Shown here one piece after another: positions 7,045 to 23,000 of a stretch of 64,000 nucleotides of DNA. A program made the position numbers and the translations under genes. Numbering within the stretch: position 1 is the first letter of the stretch; every line of letters begins with the position of its first letter. Location of the stretch: NCBI GenBank assembly GCA_964057225.1, contig OZ059897.1, positions 18,352,001-18,416,000 on the forward strand. The letters are read 5' to 3'. The notes below the pieces were generated by a model. It worked only from the letters and a program-made list of their open reading frames with translations. It was not told where the DNA came from and did no database searches. The DNA comes from Auanema rhodensis (Eukaryota; Nematoda; Chromadorea; Rhabditida; Rhabditidae).

Positions 7045-10000
7045 AATTTAGCAAAAAGTAGATGTTTTTAGATTCCATTTTTCAAGGCAAAGACGATGGA
7101 CAATGTTATTCAACGAAAAAAATAATTCTTCAGGGTGAAAATCGAGGATATAAGTGTGAACTTATATCAGTTGATATCTCGGTGCATTTTTAAGCTAGCG
7201 CAAATCTGATAACACAGATCGACGCAGCTTAAAAATCCGCATCGAATGCACTATACTACATTGAAACACGCTTAATACATAAATTAGTTATGATCGTTTG
7301 AAAAATGATGCATTAGTGTATGTTGAGTTTCCATGTACACTCAACATTGCTTCCAAAAACATTTTGACAAAAATTTTTTCGAAAAATTTCAAAATAATTT
7401 AGCAAAAAGTAGATGTTTTTAGATTCCATTTTTCAAGGCAAAGACGATGGACAATGTTATTCAACGAAAAAATTAATTCTTCAGGGTGAAAATCGAAGAT
7501 ATAAGTGTGAACTTATATCAGTTGATATCTCGGTGCATTTTTAAGCTAGCGCAAATCTGATAACACAGATCGACGCAGCTTAAAAATCCGCATCGAATGC
7601 ACTATACTACATTGAGAAACGCTCAATACAAAAATTAGTTATAATCGTTTGAAAAATGATGCATTAGTGTATGTTGAGTTTCCATGTACACTCAACATTG
7701 CTTCCAAAAACATTTTGACAAAAATTTTTTCGAAAAATTTCAAAATAATTTAGCAAAAAGTAGATGTTTTTAGATTCCATTTTTCAAGGCAAAGACGATG
7801 GACAATGTTATTCAACGAAAAAATTAATTCTTCAGGGTGAAAATCGAAGATATAAGTGTGAACTTATATCAGTTGATATCTCGGTGCATTTTTAAGCTAG
7901 CGCAAATCTGATAACACAGATCGACGCAGCTTAAAAATCCGCATCGAATGCACTATACTACATTGAGAAACGCTCAATACAAAAATTAGTTATAATCGTT
8001 TGAAAAATGATGCATTAGTGTATGTTGAGTTTCCATGTACACTCAACATTGCTTCCAAAAACATTTTGACAAAAATTTTTTCGAAAAATTTCAAAATAAT
8101 TTAGCAAAAAGTAGATGTTTTTAGATTCCATTTTTCAAGGCAAAGACGATGGACAATGTTATTCAACGAAAAAATTAATTCTTCAGGGTGAAAATCGAGG
8201 ATATAAGTGTGAACTTATATCAGTTGATATCTCGGTGCATTTTTAAGCTAGCGCAAATCTGATAACACAGATCGACGCAGCTTAAAAATCCGCATCGAAT
8301 GCACTATACTACATTGAGAAACGCTTAATACAAAAATTAGTTATAATCGTTTGAAAAATGATGCATTAGTGTATGTTGAGTTTCCATGTACACTCAACAT
8401 TGCTTCCAAAAACATTTTGACAAAAATTTTTTCGAAAAATTTCAAAATAATTTAGCAAAAAGTAGATGTTTTTAGATTCCATTTTTCAAGGCAAAGACGA
8501 TGGACAATGTTATTCAACGAAAAAATTAATTCTTCAGGGTGAAAATCGAAGATATAAGTGTGAACTTATATCAGTTGATATCTCGGTGCATTTTTAAGCT
8601 AGCGCAAATCTGATAACACAGATCGACGCAGCTTAAAAATCCGCATCGAATGCACTATACTACATTGAGAAACGCTCAATACAAAAATTAGTTATAATCG
8701 TTTGAAAAATGATGCATTAGTGTATGTTGAGTTTCCATGTACACTCAACATTGCTTCCAAAAACATTTTGACAAAAATTTTTTCGAAAAATTTCAAAATA
8801 ATTTAGCAAAAAGTAGATGTTTTTAGATTCCATTTTTCAAGGCAAAGACGATGGACAATGTTATTCAACGAAAAAATTAATTCTTCAGGGTGAAAATCGA
8901 AGATATAAGTGTGAACTTATATCAGTTGATATCTCGGTGCATTTTTAAGCTAGCGCAAATCTGATAACACAGATCGACGCAGCTTAAAAATCCGCATCGA
9001 ATGCACTATACTACATTGAGAAACGCTTAATACAAAAATTAGTTATAATCGTTTGAAAAATGATGCATTAGTGTATGTTGAGTTTCCATGTACACTCAAC
9101 ATTGCTTCCAAAAACATTTTGACAAAAATTTTTTCGAAAAATTTCAAAATAATTTAGCAAAAAGTAGATGTTTTTAGATTCCATTTTTCAAGGCAAAGAC
9201 GATGGACAATGTTATTCAACGAAAAAATTAATTCTTCAGGGTGAAAATCGAGGATATAAGTGTGAACTTATATCAGTTGATATCTCGGTGCATTTTTAAG
9301 CTAGCGCAAATCTGATAACACAGATCGACGCAGCTTAAAAATCCGCATCGAATGCACTATACTACATTGAGAAACGCTTAATACATAAATTAGTTATGAT
9401 CGTTTGAAAAATGATGCATTAGTGTATGTTGAGTTTCCATGTACACTCAACATTGCTTCCAAAAACATTTTGACAAAAATTTTTTCGAAAAATTTCAAAA
9501 TAATTTAGCAAAAAGTAGATGTTTTTAGATTCCATTTTTCAAGGCAAAGACGATGGACAATGTTATTCAACGAAAAAATTAATTCTTCAGGGTGAAAATC
9601 GAGGATATAAGTGTGAACTTATATCAGTTGATATCTCGGTGCATTTTTAAGCTAGCGCAAATCTGATAACACAGATCGACGCAGCTTAAAAATCCGCATC
9701 GAATGCACTATACTACATTGAGAAACGCTTAATACATAAATTAGTTATGATCGTTTGAAAAATGATGCATTAGTGTATGTTGAGTTTCCATGTACACTCA
9801 ACATTGCTTCCAAAAACATTTTGACAAAAATTTTTTCGAAAAATTTCAAAATAATTTAGCAAAAAGTAGATGTTTTTAGATTCCATTTTTCAAGGCAAAG
9901 ACGATGGACAATGTTATTCAACGAAAAAATTAATTCTTCAGGGTGAAAATCGAAGATATAAGTGTGAACTTATATCAGTTGATATCTCGGTGCATTTTTA

Positions 10001-11658
10001 AGCTAGCGCAAATCTGATAACACAGATCGACGCAGCTTAAAAATCCGCATCGAATGCACTATACTACATTGAGAAACGCTCAATACAAAAATTAGTTATA
10101 ATCGTTTGAAAAATGATGCATTAGTGTATGTTGAGTTTCCATGTACACTCAACATTGCTTCCAAAAACATTTTGACAAAAATTTTTTCGAAAAATTTCAA
10201 AATAATTTAGCAAGAAGTAGATGTTTTTAGATTCCATTTTTCAAGGCAAAGACGATGGACAATGTTATTCAACGAAAAAATTAATTCTTCAGGGTGAAAA
10301 TCGAAGATATAAGTGTGAACTTATATCAGTTGATATCTCGGTGCATTTTTAAGCTAGCGCAAATCTGATAACACAGATCGACGCAGCTTAAAAATCCGCA
10401 TCGAATGCACTATACTACATTGAGAAACGCTTAATACAAAAATTAGTTATAATCGTTTGAAAAATGATGCATTAGTGTATGTTGAGTTTCCATGTACACT
10501 CAACATTGCTTCCAAAAACATTTTGACAAAAATTTTTTCGAAAAATTTCAAAATAATTTAGCAAAAAGTAGATGTTTTTAGATTCCATTTTTCAAGGCAA
10601 AGACGATAGACAATGTTATTCAACGAAAAAATTAATTCTTCAGGGTGAAAATCGAGGATATAAGTGTGAACTTATATCAGTTGATATCTCGGTGCATTTT
10701 TAAGCTAGCGCAAATCTGATAACACAGATCGACGCAGCTTAAAAATCCGCATCGAATGCACTATACTACATTAAGAAACGCTTGATACAAAAATTAGTTA
10801 TGATCGTTTGAAAAATGATGCATTAGTGTATGTTGAGTTTCCATGTACAATCAACATTGCTTCCAAAAACATTTTGACAAAAATTTTTTCGAAAAATTTC
10901 AAAATAATTTAGCAAAAAGTAGATGTTTTTAGATTTCATTTTTCAAGGCAAAGACGATGGACAATGTTATTCAACGAAAAAATTAATTCTTCAGGGTGAA
11001 AATCGAGGATATAAGTGTGAACCTATATCAGTTGATATCTCGGTGCATTTTTAAGCTAGCGCAAATCTGATAACACAGATCGACGCAGCTTAAAAATCCG
11101 CATCGAATGCACTATACTACATTGAGAAACGCTCAATACAAAAATTAGTTATAATCGTTTGAAAAATGATGCATTAGTGTATGTTGAGTTTCCATGTACA
11201 CTCAACATTGCTTCCAAAAACATTTTGACAAAAATTTTTTCGAAAAATTTCAAAATAATTTAGCAAAAAGTAGATGTTTTTAGATTCCATTTTTCAAGGC
11301 AAAGACGATGGACAATGTTATTCAACGAAAAAATTAATTCTTCAGGGTGAAAATCGAAGATATAAGTGTGAACTTATATCAGTTGATATCTCGGTGCATT
11401 TTTAAGCTAGCGCAAATCTGATAACACAGATCGACGCAGCTTAAAAATCCGCATCGAATGCACTATACTACATTGAGAAACGCTTAATACAAAAATTAGT
11501 TATAATCGTTTGAAAAATGATGCATTAGTGTATGTTGAGTTTCCATGTACACTCAACATTGCTTCCAAAAACATTTTGACAAAAATTTTTTCGAAAAATT
11601 TCAAAATAATTTAGCAAAAAGTAGATGTTTTTAGATTCCATTTTTCAAGGCAAAGACG

Positions 11659-14600
11659 ATGGACAATGTTATTCAACGAAAAAATTAATTCTTCAGGGTG
11701 AAAATCGAGGATATAAGTGTGAACTTATATCAGTTGATATCTCGGTGCATTTTTAAGCTAGCGCAAATCTGATAACACAGATCGACGCAGCTTAAAAATC
11801 CGCATCGAATGCACTATACTACATTGAGAAACGCTTAATACATAAATTAGTTATGATCGTTTGAAAAATGATGCATTAGTGTATGTTGAGTTACCATGTA
11901 CACTCAACATTGCTTCCAAAAACATTTTGACAAAAATTTTTTCGAAAAATTTCAAAATAATTTAGCAAAAAGTAGATGTTTTTAGATTCCATTTTTCAAG
12001 GCAAAGACGATGGACAATGTTATTCAACGAAAAAATTAATTCTTCAGGGTGAAAATCGAGGATATAAGTGTGAACTTATATCAGTTGATATCTCGGTGCA
12101 TTTTTAAGCTAGCGCAAATCTGATAACACAGATCGACGCAGCTTAAAAATCCGCATCGAATGCACTATACTACATTGAGAAACGCTTAATACATAAATTA
12201 GTTATGATCGTTTGAAAAATGATGCATTAGTGTATGTTGAGTTTCCATGTACACTCAACATTGCTTCCAAAAACATTTTGACAAAAATTTTTTCGAAAAA
12301 TTTCAAAATAATTTAGCAAAAAGTAGATGTTTTTAGATTCCATTTTTCAAGGCAAAGACGATGGACAATGTTATTCAACGAAAAAATTAATTCTTCAGGG
12401 TGAAAATCGAAGATATAAGTGTGAACTTATATCAGTTGATATCTCGGTGCATTTTTAAGCTAGCGCAAATCTGATAACACAGATCGACGCAGCTTAAAAA
12501 TCCGCATCGAATGCACTATACTACATTGAGAAACGCTCAATACAAAAATTAGTTATAATCGTTTGAAAAATGATGCATTAGTGTATGTTGAGTTTCCATG
12601 TACACTCAACATTGCTTCCAAAAACATTTTGACAAAAATTTTTTCGAAAAATTTCAAAATAATTTAGCAAAAAGTAGATGTTTTTAGATTCCATTTTTCA
12701 AGGCAAAGACGATGGACAATGTTATTCAACGAAAAAATTAATTCTTCAGGGTGAAAATCGAAGATATAAGTGTGAACTTATATCAGTTGATATCTCGGTG
12801 CATTTTTAAGCTAGCGCAAATCTGATAACACAGATCGACGCAGCTTAAAAATCCGCATCGAATGCACTATACTACATTGAGAAACGCTTAATACAAAAAT
12901 TAGTTATAATCGTTTGAAAAATGATGCATTAGTGTATGTTGAGTTTCCATGTACACTCAACATTGCTTCCAAAAACATTTTGACAAAAATTTTTTCGAAA
13001 AATTTCAAAATAATTTAGCAAAAAGTAGATGTTTTTAGATTCCATTTTTCAAGGCAAAGACGATAGACAATGTTATTCAACGAAAAAATTAATTCTTCAG
13101 GGTGAAAATCGAGGATATAAGTGTGAACTTATATCAGTTGATATCTCGGTGCATTTTTAAGCTAGCGCAAATCTGATAACACAGATCGACGCAGCTTAAA
13201 AATCCGCATCGAATGCACTATACTACATTAAGAAACGCTTGATACAAAAATTAGTTATGATCGTTTGAAAAATGATGCATTAGTGTATGTTGAGTTTCCA
13301 TGTACAATCAACATTGCTTCCAAAAACATTTTGACAAAAATTTTTTCGAAAAATTTCAAAATAATTTAGCAAAAAGTAGATGTTTTTAGATTTCATTTTT
13401 CAAGGCAAAGACGATGGACAATGTTATTCAACGAAAAAATTAATTCTTCAGGGTGAAAATCGAGGATATAAGTGTGAACCTATATCAGTTGATATCTCGG
13501 TGCATTTTTAAGCTAGCGCAAATCTGATAAGACAGATCGACGCAGCTTAAAAATCCGCATCGAATGCACTATACTACATTGAGAAACGCTTAATACAAAA
13601 ATTAGTTATGATCGTTTGAAAAATGATGCATTAGTGTATGTTGAGTTTCCATGTACACTCAACATTGCTTCCAAAAACATTTTGACAAAAATTTTTTCGA
13701 AAAATTTCAAAATAATTTAGCAAAAAGTAGATGTTTTTAGATTCCATTTTTCAAGGCAAAGACGATGGACAATGTTATTCAACGAAAAAATTAATTCTTC
13801 AGGGTGAAAATCGAGGATATAAGTGTGAACTTATATCAGTTGATATCTCGGTGCATTTTTAAGCTAGCGCAAATCTGATAACACAGATCGACGCAGCTTA
13901 AAAATCCGCATCGAATGCACTATACTACATTGAGAAACGCTTAATACATAAATTAGTTATGATCGTTTGAAAAATGATGCATTAGTGTATGTTGAGTTTC
14001 CATGTACACTCAACATTGCTTCCAAAAACATTTTGACAAAAATTTTTTCGAAAAATTTCAAAATAATTTAGCAAAAAGTAGATGTTTTTAGATTCCATTT
14101 TTCAAGGCAAAGACGATGGACAATGTTATTCAACGAAAAAATTAATTCTTCAGGGTGAAAATCGAGGATATAAGTGTGAACTTATATCAGTTGATATCTC
14201 GGTGCATTTTTAAGCTAGCGCAAATCTGATAACACAGATCGACGCAGCTTAAAAATCCGCATCGAATGCACTATACTACATTGAGAAACGCTTAATACAT
14301 AAATTAGTTATGATCGTTTGAAAAATGATGCATTAGTGTATGTTGAGTTTCCATGTACACTCAACATTGCTTCCAAAAACATTTTGACAAAAATTTTTTC
14401 GAAAAATTTCAAAATAATTTAGCAAAAAGTAGATGTTTTTAGATTCCATTTTTCAAGGCAAAGACGATGGACAATGTTATTCAACGAAAAAATTAATTCT
14501 TCAGGGTGAAAATCGAAGATATAAGTGTGAACTTATATCAGTTGATATCTCGGTGCATTTTTAAGCTAGCGCAAATCTGATAACACAGATCGACGCAGCT

Positions 14601-15870
14601 TAAAAATCCGCATCGAATGCACTATACTACATTGAGAAACGCTCAATACAAAAATTAGTTATAATCGTTTGAAAAATGATGCATTAGTGTATGTTGAGTT
14701 TCCATGTACACTCAACATTGCTTCCAAAAACATTTTGACAAAAATTTTTTCGAAAAATTTCAAAATAATTTAGCAAAAAGTAGATGTTTTTAGATTCCAT
14801 TTTTCAAGGCAAAGACGATGGACAATGTTATTCAACGAAAAAATTAATTCTTCAGGGTGAAAATCGAAGATATAAGTGTGAACTTATATCAGTTGATATC
14901 TCGGTGCATTTTTAAGCTAGCGCAAATCTGATAACACAGATCGACGCAGCTTAAAAATCCGCATCGAATGCACTATACTACATTGAGAAACGCTTAATAC
15001 AAAAATTAGTTATAATCGTTTGAAAAATGATGCATTAGTGTATGTTGAGTTTCCATGTACACTCAACATTGCTTCCAAAAACATTTTGACAAAAATTTTT
15101 TCGAAAAATTTCAAAATAATTTAGCAAAAAGTAGATGTTTTTAGATTCCATTTTTCAAGGCAAAGACGATAGACAATGTTATTCAACGAAAAAATTAATT
15201 CTTCAGGGTGAAAATCGAGGATATAAGTGTGAACTTATATCAGTTGATATCTCGGTGCATTTTTAAGCTAGCGCAAATCTGATAACACAGATCGACGCAG
15301 CTTAAAAATCCGCATCGAATGCACTATACTACATTAAGAAACGCTTGATACAAAAATTAGTTATGATCGTTTGAAAAATGATGCATTAGTGTATGTTGAG
15401 TTTCCATGTACAATCAACATTGCTTCCAAAAACATTTTGACAAAAATTTTTTCGAAAAATTTCAAAATAATTTAGCAAAAAGTAGATGTTTTTAGATTTC
15501 ATTTTTCAAGGCAAAGACGATGGACAATGTTATTCAACGAAAAAATTAATTCTTCAGGGTGAAAATCGAGGATATAAGTGTGAACCTATATCAGTTGATA
15601 TCTCGGTGCATTTTTAAGCTAGCGCAAATCTGATAAGACAGATCGACGCAGCTTAAAAATCCGCATCGAATGCACTATACTACATTGAGAAACGCTTAAT
15701 ACAAAAATTAGTTATGATCGTTTGAAAAATGATGCATTAGTGTATGTTGAGTTTCCATGTACACTCAACATTGCTTCCAAAAACATTTTGACAAAAATTT
15801 TTTCGAAAAATTTCAAAATAATTTAGCAAAAAGTAGATGTTTTTAGATTCCTTTTTTCAAGGCAAAGACG
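11659..15870 (+). repeat. Higher-order repeat: 6-monomer unit, two copies
   Basis: Monomers 19-24 (11659-13764) and 25-30 (13765-15870) have the same order of types: two GAGG copies with AATACATAAA, a GAAG/GCTCAAT copy, a GAAG/GCTTAAT copy, an ATAGAC copy with ATTAAG and AATCAAC, and a CCTAT/AAGACAG copy. The unit is 2106 bp. Monomers 12-18 (9202-11658) show a related order with one extra monomer. Confidence 0.8.
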
Positions 15871-17274
15871 ATGGACAATGTTATTCAACGAAAAAATTAT
15901 TTCTTCAGGGTGAAAATCGAGGATATAAGTGTGAACTTATATCAGTTGATATCTCGGTGCATTTTTAAGCTAGCGCAAATCTGATAACACAGATCGACGC
16001 AGCTTAAAAATCCGCATCGAATGCACTTTACTACATTGAGAAACGCTTGATACAAAAATTAGTTATGATCGTTTGAAAAATGATGCATTAGTGTATGTTG
16101 AGTTTCCATGTACACTCAACATTGCTTCCAAAAACATTTTGACAAAAATTTTTTCGAAAAATTTCAAAATAATTTAGCAAAAAGTAGATGTTTTTAGATT
16201 CCATTTTTCAAGGCAAAGACGATAGACAATGTTATTCAACGAAAAAATTAATTCTTCAGGGTGAAAATCGAGGATATAAGTGTGAACTTATATCAGTTGA
16301 TATCTCGGTGCATTTTTAAGCTAGCGCAAATCTGATAACACAGATCGACGCAGCTTAAAAATCCGCATCGAATGCACTATACTACATTGAGAAACGCTTA
16401 ATACAAAAATTAGTTATAATCGTTTGAAAAATGATGCATTAGTGTATGTTGAGTTTCCATGTACACTCAACATTGCTTCCAAAAACATTTTGACAAAAAT
16501 TTTTTCGAAAAATTTCAAAATAATTTAGCAAAAAGTAGATGTTTTTAGATTTCATTTTTCAAGGCAAAGACGATGGACAATGTTATTCAACGAAAAAATT
16601 AATTCTTCAGGGTGAAAATCGAGGATATAAGTGTGAACTTATATCAGTTGATATCTCGGTGCATTTTTAAGCTAGCGCAAATCTGATAACACAGATCGAC
16701 GCAGCTTAAAAATCCGCATCGAATGCACTATACTACATTGAGAAACGCTTAATACAAAAATTAGTTATGATCGTTTGAAAAATGATGCATTAGTGTATGT
16801 TGAGTTTCCATGTACACTCAACATTGCTTCCAAAAACATTTTGACAAAAATTTTTTCGAAAAATTTCAAAATAATTTAGCAAAAAGTAGATGTTTTTAGA
16901 TTTCTTTTTTCAAGGCAAAGACGATGGACAATGTTATTCAACGAAAAAATCATTTCTTCAGGGTGAAAATCGAGGATATAAGTGTGAACTTATATCAGTT
17001 GATATCTGGGTGCATTTTTAAGCTAGCGCAAATCTGATAACACAGATCGACGCAGCTTAAAAATCCGCATCGAATGCACTATACTACATTAAGAAACGCT
17101 TGATACAAAAATTAGTTATGATCGTTTGAAAAATGATGCATTAGTGTATGTTGAGTTTCCATGTACACTCAATATTGCTTCCAAAAACATTTTGACAAAA
17201 ATTTTTTCGAAAAATTTCAAAATAATTTAGCAAAAAGTAGATGTTTTTAGATTCCATTTTTCAAGGCAAAGACG

Positions 17275-19380
17275 ATAGACAATGTTATTCAACGAAAAAA
17301 TTAATTCTTCAGGGTGAAAATCGAGGATATAAGTGTGAACTTATATCAGTTGATATCTCGGTGCATTTTTAAGCTAGCGCAAATCTGATAACACAGATCG
17401 ACGCAGCTTAAAAATCCGCATCGAATGCACTATACTACATTAAGAAACGCTTGATACAAAAATTAGTTATGATCGTTTGAAAAATGATGCATTAGTGTAT
17501 GTTGAGTTTCCATGTACAATCAACATTGCTTCCAAAAACATTTTGACAAAAATTTTTTCGAAAAATTTCAAAATAATTTAGCAAAAAGTAGATGTTTTTA
17601 GATTCCATTTTTCAAGGCAAAGACGATGGACAATGTTATTCAACGAAAAAATTAATTCTTCAGGGTGAAAATCGAGGATATAAGTGTGAACCTATATCAG
17701 TTGATATCTCGGTGCATTTTTAAGCTAGCGCAAATCTGATAAGACAGATCGACGCAGCTTAAAAATCCGCATCGAATGCACTATACTACATTGAGAAACG
17801 CTTAATACAAAAATTAGTTATGATCGTTTGAAAAATGATGCATTAGTGTATGTTGAGTTTCCATGTACACTCAACATTGCTTCCAAAAACATTTTGACAA
17901 AAATTTTTTCGAAAAATTTCAAAATAATTTAGCAAAAAGTAGATGTTTTTAGATTCCATTTTTCAAGGCAAAGACGATGGACAATGTTATTCAACGAAAA
18001 AATTATTTCTTCAGGGTGAAAATCGAGGATATAAGTGTGAACTTATATCAGTTGATATCTCGGTGCATTTTTAAGCTAGCGCAAATCTGATAACACAGAT
18101 CGACGCAGCTTAAAAATCCGCATCGAATGCACTTTACTACATTGAGAAACGCTTGATACAAAAATTAGTTATGATCGTTTGAAAAATGATGCATTAGTGT
18201 ATGTTGAGTTTCCATGTACACTCAACATTGCTTCCAAAAACATTTTGACAAAAATTTTTTCGAAAAATTTCAAAATAATTTAGCAAAAAGTAGATGTTTT
18301 TAGATTCCATTTTTCAAGGCAAAGACGATAGACAATGTTATTCAACGAAAAAATTAATTCTTCAGGGTGAAAATCGAGGATATAAGTGTGAACTTATATC
18401 AGTTGATATCTCGGTGCATTTTTAAGCTAGCGCAAATCTGATAACACAGATCGACGCAGCTTAAAAATCCGCATCGAATGCACTATACTACATTAAGAAA
18501 CGCTTGATACAAAAATTAGTTATGATCGTTTGAAAAATGATGCATTAGTGTATGTTGAGTTTCCATGTACAATCAACATTGCTTCCAAAAACATTTTGAC
18601 AAAAATTTTTTCGAAAAATTTCAAAATAATTTAGCAAAAAGTAGATGTTTTTAGATTCCATTTTTCAAGGCAAAGACGATGGACAATGTTATTCAACGAA
18701 AAAATTAATTCTTCAGGGTGAAAATCGAGGATATAAGTGTGAACCTATATCAGTTGATATCTCGGTGCATTTTTAAGCTAGCGCAAATCTGATAAGACAG
18801 ATCGACGCAGCTTAAAAATCCGCATCGAATGCACTATACTACATTGAGAAACGCTTAATACAAAAATTAGTTATGATCGTTTGAAAAATGATGCATTAGT
18901 GTATGTTGAGTTTCCATGTACACTCAACATTGCTTCCAAAAACATTTTGACAAAAATTTTTTCGAAAAATTTCAAAATAATTTAGCAAAAAGTAGATGTT
19001 TTTAGATTCCATTTTTCAAGGCAAAGACGATGGACAATGTTATTCAACGAAAAAATTATTTCTTCAGGGTGAAAATCGAGGATATAAGTGTGAACTTATA
19101 TCAGTTGATATCTCGGTGCATTTTTAAGCTAGCGCAAATCTGATAACACAGATCGACGCAGCTTAAAAATCCGCATCGAATGCACTTTACTACATTGAGA
19201 AACGCTTGATACAAAAATTAGTTATGATCGTTTGAAAAATGATGCATTAGTGTATGTTGAGTTTCCATGTACACTCAACATTGCTTCCAAAAACATTTTG
19301 ACAAAAATTTTTTCGAAAAATTTCAAAATAATTTAGCAAAAAGTAGATGTTTTTAGATTCCATTTTTCAAGGCAAAGACG
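17275..19380 (+). repeat. Higher-order repeat: 3-monomer unit, two copies
   Basis: Monomers 35-37 and 38-40 repeat the order ATAGAC/AATCAAC, CCTAT/AAGACAG, TTATTTC/CTTTAC, giving a 1053-bp unit. Monomers 41-42 start a third copy, which then departs from the pattern: monomer 42 is a CCTAT copy with an ATTAAG/AATCAAC second half. Confidence 0.8.
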
Positions 19381-20082
19381 ATAGACAATGTTATTCAACG
19401 AAAAAATTAATTCTTCAGGGTGAAAATCGAGGATATAAGTGTGAACTTATATCAGTTGATATCTCGGTGCATTTTTAAGCTAGCGCAAATCTGATAACAC
19501 AGATCGACGCAGCTTAAAAATCCGCATCGAATGCACTATACTACATTAAGAAACGCTTGATACAAAAATTAGTTATGATCGTTTGAAAAATGATGCATTA
19601 GTGTATGTTGAGTTTCCATGTACAATCAACATTGCTTCCAAAAACATTTTGACAAAAATTTTTTCGAAAAATTTCAAAATAATTTAGCAAAAAGTAGATG
19701 TTTTTAGATTCCATTTTTCAAGGCAAAGACGATGGACAATGTTATTCAACGAAAAAATTAATTCTTCAGGGTGAAAATCGAGGATATAAGTGTGAACCTA
19801 TATCAGTTGATATCTCGGTGCATTTTTAAGCTAGCGCAAATCTGATAAGACAGATCGACGCAGCTTAAAAATCCGCATCGAATGCACTATACTACATTAA
19901 GAAACGCTTGATACAAAAATTAGTTATGATCGTTTGAAAAATGATGCATTAGTGTATGTTGAGTTTCCATGTACAATCAACATTGCTTCCAAAAACATTT
20001 TGACAAAAATTTTTTCGAAAAATTTCAAAATAATTTAGCAAAAAGTAGATGTTTTTAGATTCCATTTTTCAAGGCAAAGACG

Positions 20083-23000
20083 ATGGACAATGTTATTCAA
20101 CGAAAAAATTAATTCTTCAGGGTGAAAATCGAGGATATAAGTGTGAACCTATATCAGTTGATATCTCGGTGCATTTTTAAGCTAGCGCAAATCTGATAAG
20201 ACAGATCGACGCAGCTTAAAAATCCGCATCGAATGCACTATACTACATTGAGGAACGCTTAATACAAAAATTAGTTATGATCGTTTGAAAAATGATGCAT
20301 TAGTGTATGTTGAGTTTCCATGTACACTCAACATTGCTTCCAAAAACATTTTGACAAAAATTTTTTCGAAAAATTTCAAAATAATTTAGCAAAAAGTAGA
20401 TGTTTTTAGATTTCTTTTTTCAAGGCAAAGACGATGGACAATGTTATTCAACGAAAAAATTATTTCTTCAGGGTGAAAATCGAGGATATAAGTGTGAACT
20501 TATATCAGTTGATATCTCGGTGCATTTTTAAGCTAGCGCAAATCTGATAACACAGATCGACGCAGCTTAAAAATCCGCATCGAATGCACTTTACTACATT
20601 GAGAAACGCTTGATACAAAAATTAGTTATGATCGTTTGAAAAATGATGCATTAGTGTATGTTGAGTTTCCATGTACACTCAACATTGCTTCCAAAAACAT
20701 TTTGACAAAAATTTTTTCGAAAAATTTCAAAATAATTTAGCAAAAAGTAGATGTTTTTAGATTCCATTTTTCAAGGCAAAGACGATAGACAATGTTATTC
20801 AACGAAAAAATTAATTCTTCAGGGTGAAAATCGAGGATATAAGTGTGAACTTATATCAGTTGATATCTCGGTGCATTTTTAAGCTAGCGCAAATCTGATA
20901 ACACAGATCGACGCAGCTTAAAAATCCGCATCGAATGCACTATACTACATTGAGAAACGCTTAATACAAAAATTAGTTATAATCGTTTGAAAAATGATGC
21001 ATTAGTGTATGTTGAGTTTCCATGTACACTCAACATTGCTTCCAAAAACATTTTGACAAAAATTTTTTCGAAAAATTTCAAAATAATTTAGCAAAAAGTA
21101 GATGTTTTTAGATTTCATTTTTCAAGGCAAAGACGATGGACAATGTTATTCAACGAAAAAATTAATTCTTCAGGGTGAAAATCGAGGATATAAGTGTGAA
21201 CTTATATCAGTTGATATCTCGGTGCATTTTTAAGCTAGCGCAAATCTGATAACACAGATCGACGCAGCTTAAAAATCCGCATCGAATGCACTATACTACA
21301 TTGAGAAACGCTTAATACAAAAATTAGTTATGATCGTTTGAAAAATGATGCATTAGTGTATGTTGAGTTTCCATGTACACTCAACATTGCTTCCAAAAAC
21401 ATTTTGACAAAAATTTTTTCGAAAAATTTCAAAATAATTTAGCAAAAAGTAGATGTTTTTAGATTTCTTTTTTCAAGGCAAAGACGATGGACAATGTTAT
21501 TCAACGAAAAAATCATTTCTTCAGGGTGAAAATCGAGGATATAAGTGTGAACTTATATCAGTTGATATCTGGGTGCATTTTTAAGCTAGCGCAAATCTGA
21601 TAACACAGATCGACGCAGCTTAAAAATCCGCATCGAATGCACTATACTACATTGAGAAACGCTTGATACAAAAATTAGTTATGATCGTTTGAAAAATGAT
21701 GCATTAGTGTATGTTGAGTTTCCATGTACACTCAACATTGCTTCCAAAAACATTTTGACAAAAATTTTTTCGAAAAATTTCAAAATAATTTAGCAAAAAG
21801 TAGATGTTTTTAGATTCCATTTTTCAAGGCAAAGACGATAGACAATGTTATTCAACGAAAAAATTAATTCTTCAGGGTGAAAATCGAGGATATAAGTGTG
21901 AACTTATATCAGTTGATATCTCGGTGCATTTTTAAGCTAGCGCAAATCTGATAACACAGATCGACGCAGCTTAAAAATCCGCATCGAATGCACTATACTA
22001 CATTAAGAAACGCTTGATACAAAAATTAGTTATGATCGTTTGAAAAATGATGCATTAGTGTATGTTGAGTTTCCATGTACAATCAACATTGCTTCCAAAA
22101 ACATTTTGACAAAAATTTTTTCGAAAAATTTCAAAATAATTTAGCAAAAAGTAGATGTTTTTAGATTCCATTTTCCAAGGCAAAGACGATGGACAATGTT
22201 ATTCAACGAAAAAATTAATTCTTCAGGGTGAAAATCGAGGATATAAGTGTGAACTTATATCAGTTGATATCTCGGTGCATTTTTAAGCTAGCGCAAATCT
22301 GATAACACAGATCGACGCAGCTTAAAAATCCGCATCGAATGCACTATACTACATTAAGAAACGCTTGATACAAAAATTAGTTATGATCGTTTGAAAAATG
22401 ATGCATTAGTGTATGTTGAGTTTCCATGTACAATCAACATTGCTTCCAAAAACATTTTGACAAAAATTTTTTCGAAAAATTTCAAAATAATTTAGCAAAA
22501 AGTAGATGTTTTTAGATTCCATTTTTCAAGGCAAAGACGATGGACAATGTTATTCAACGAAAAAATTAATTCTTCAGGGTGAAAATCGAGGATATAAGTG
22601 TGAACCTATATCAGTTGATATCTCGGTGCATTTTTAAGCTAGCGCAAATCTGATAAGACAGATCGACGCAGCTTAAAAATCCGCATCGAATGCACTATAC
22701 TACATTGAGAAACGCTTAATACAAAAATTAGTTATGATCGTTTGAAAAATGATGCATTAGTGTATGTTGAGTTTCCATGTACACTCAACATTGCTTCCAA
22801 AAACATTTTGACAAAAATTTTTTCGAAAAATTTCAAAATAATTTAGCAAAAAGTAGATGTTTTTAGATTTCTTTTTTCAAGGCAAAGACGATGGACAATG
22901 TTATTCAACGAAAAAATTATTTCTTCAGGGTGAAAATCGAGGATATAAGTGTGAACTTATATCAGTTGATATCTCGGTGCATTTTTAAGCTAGCGCAAAT

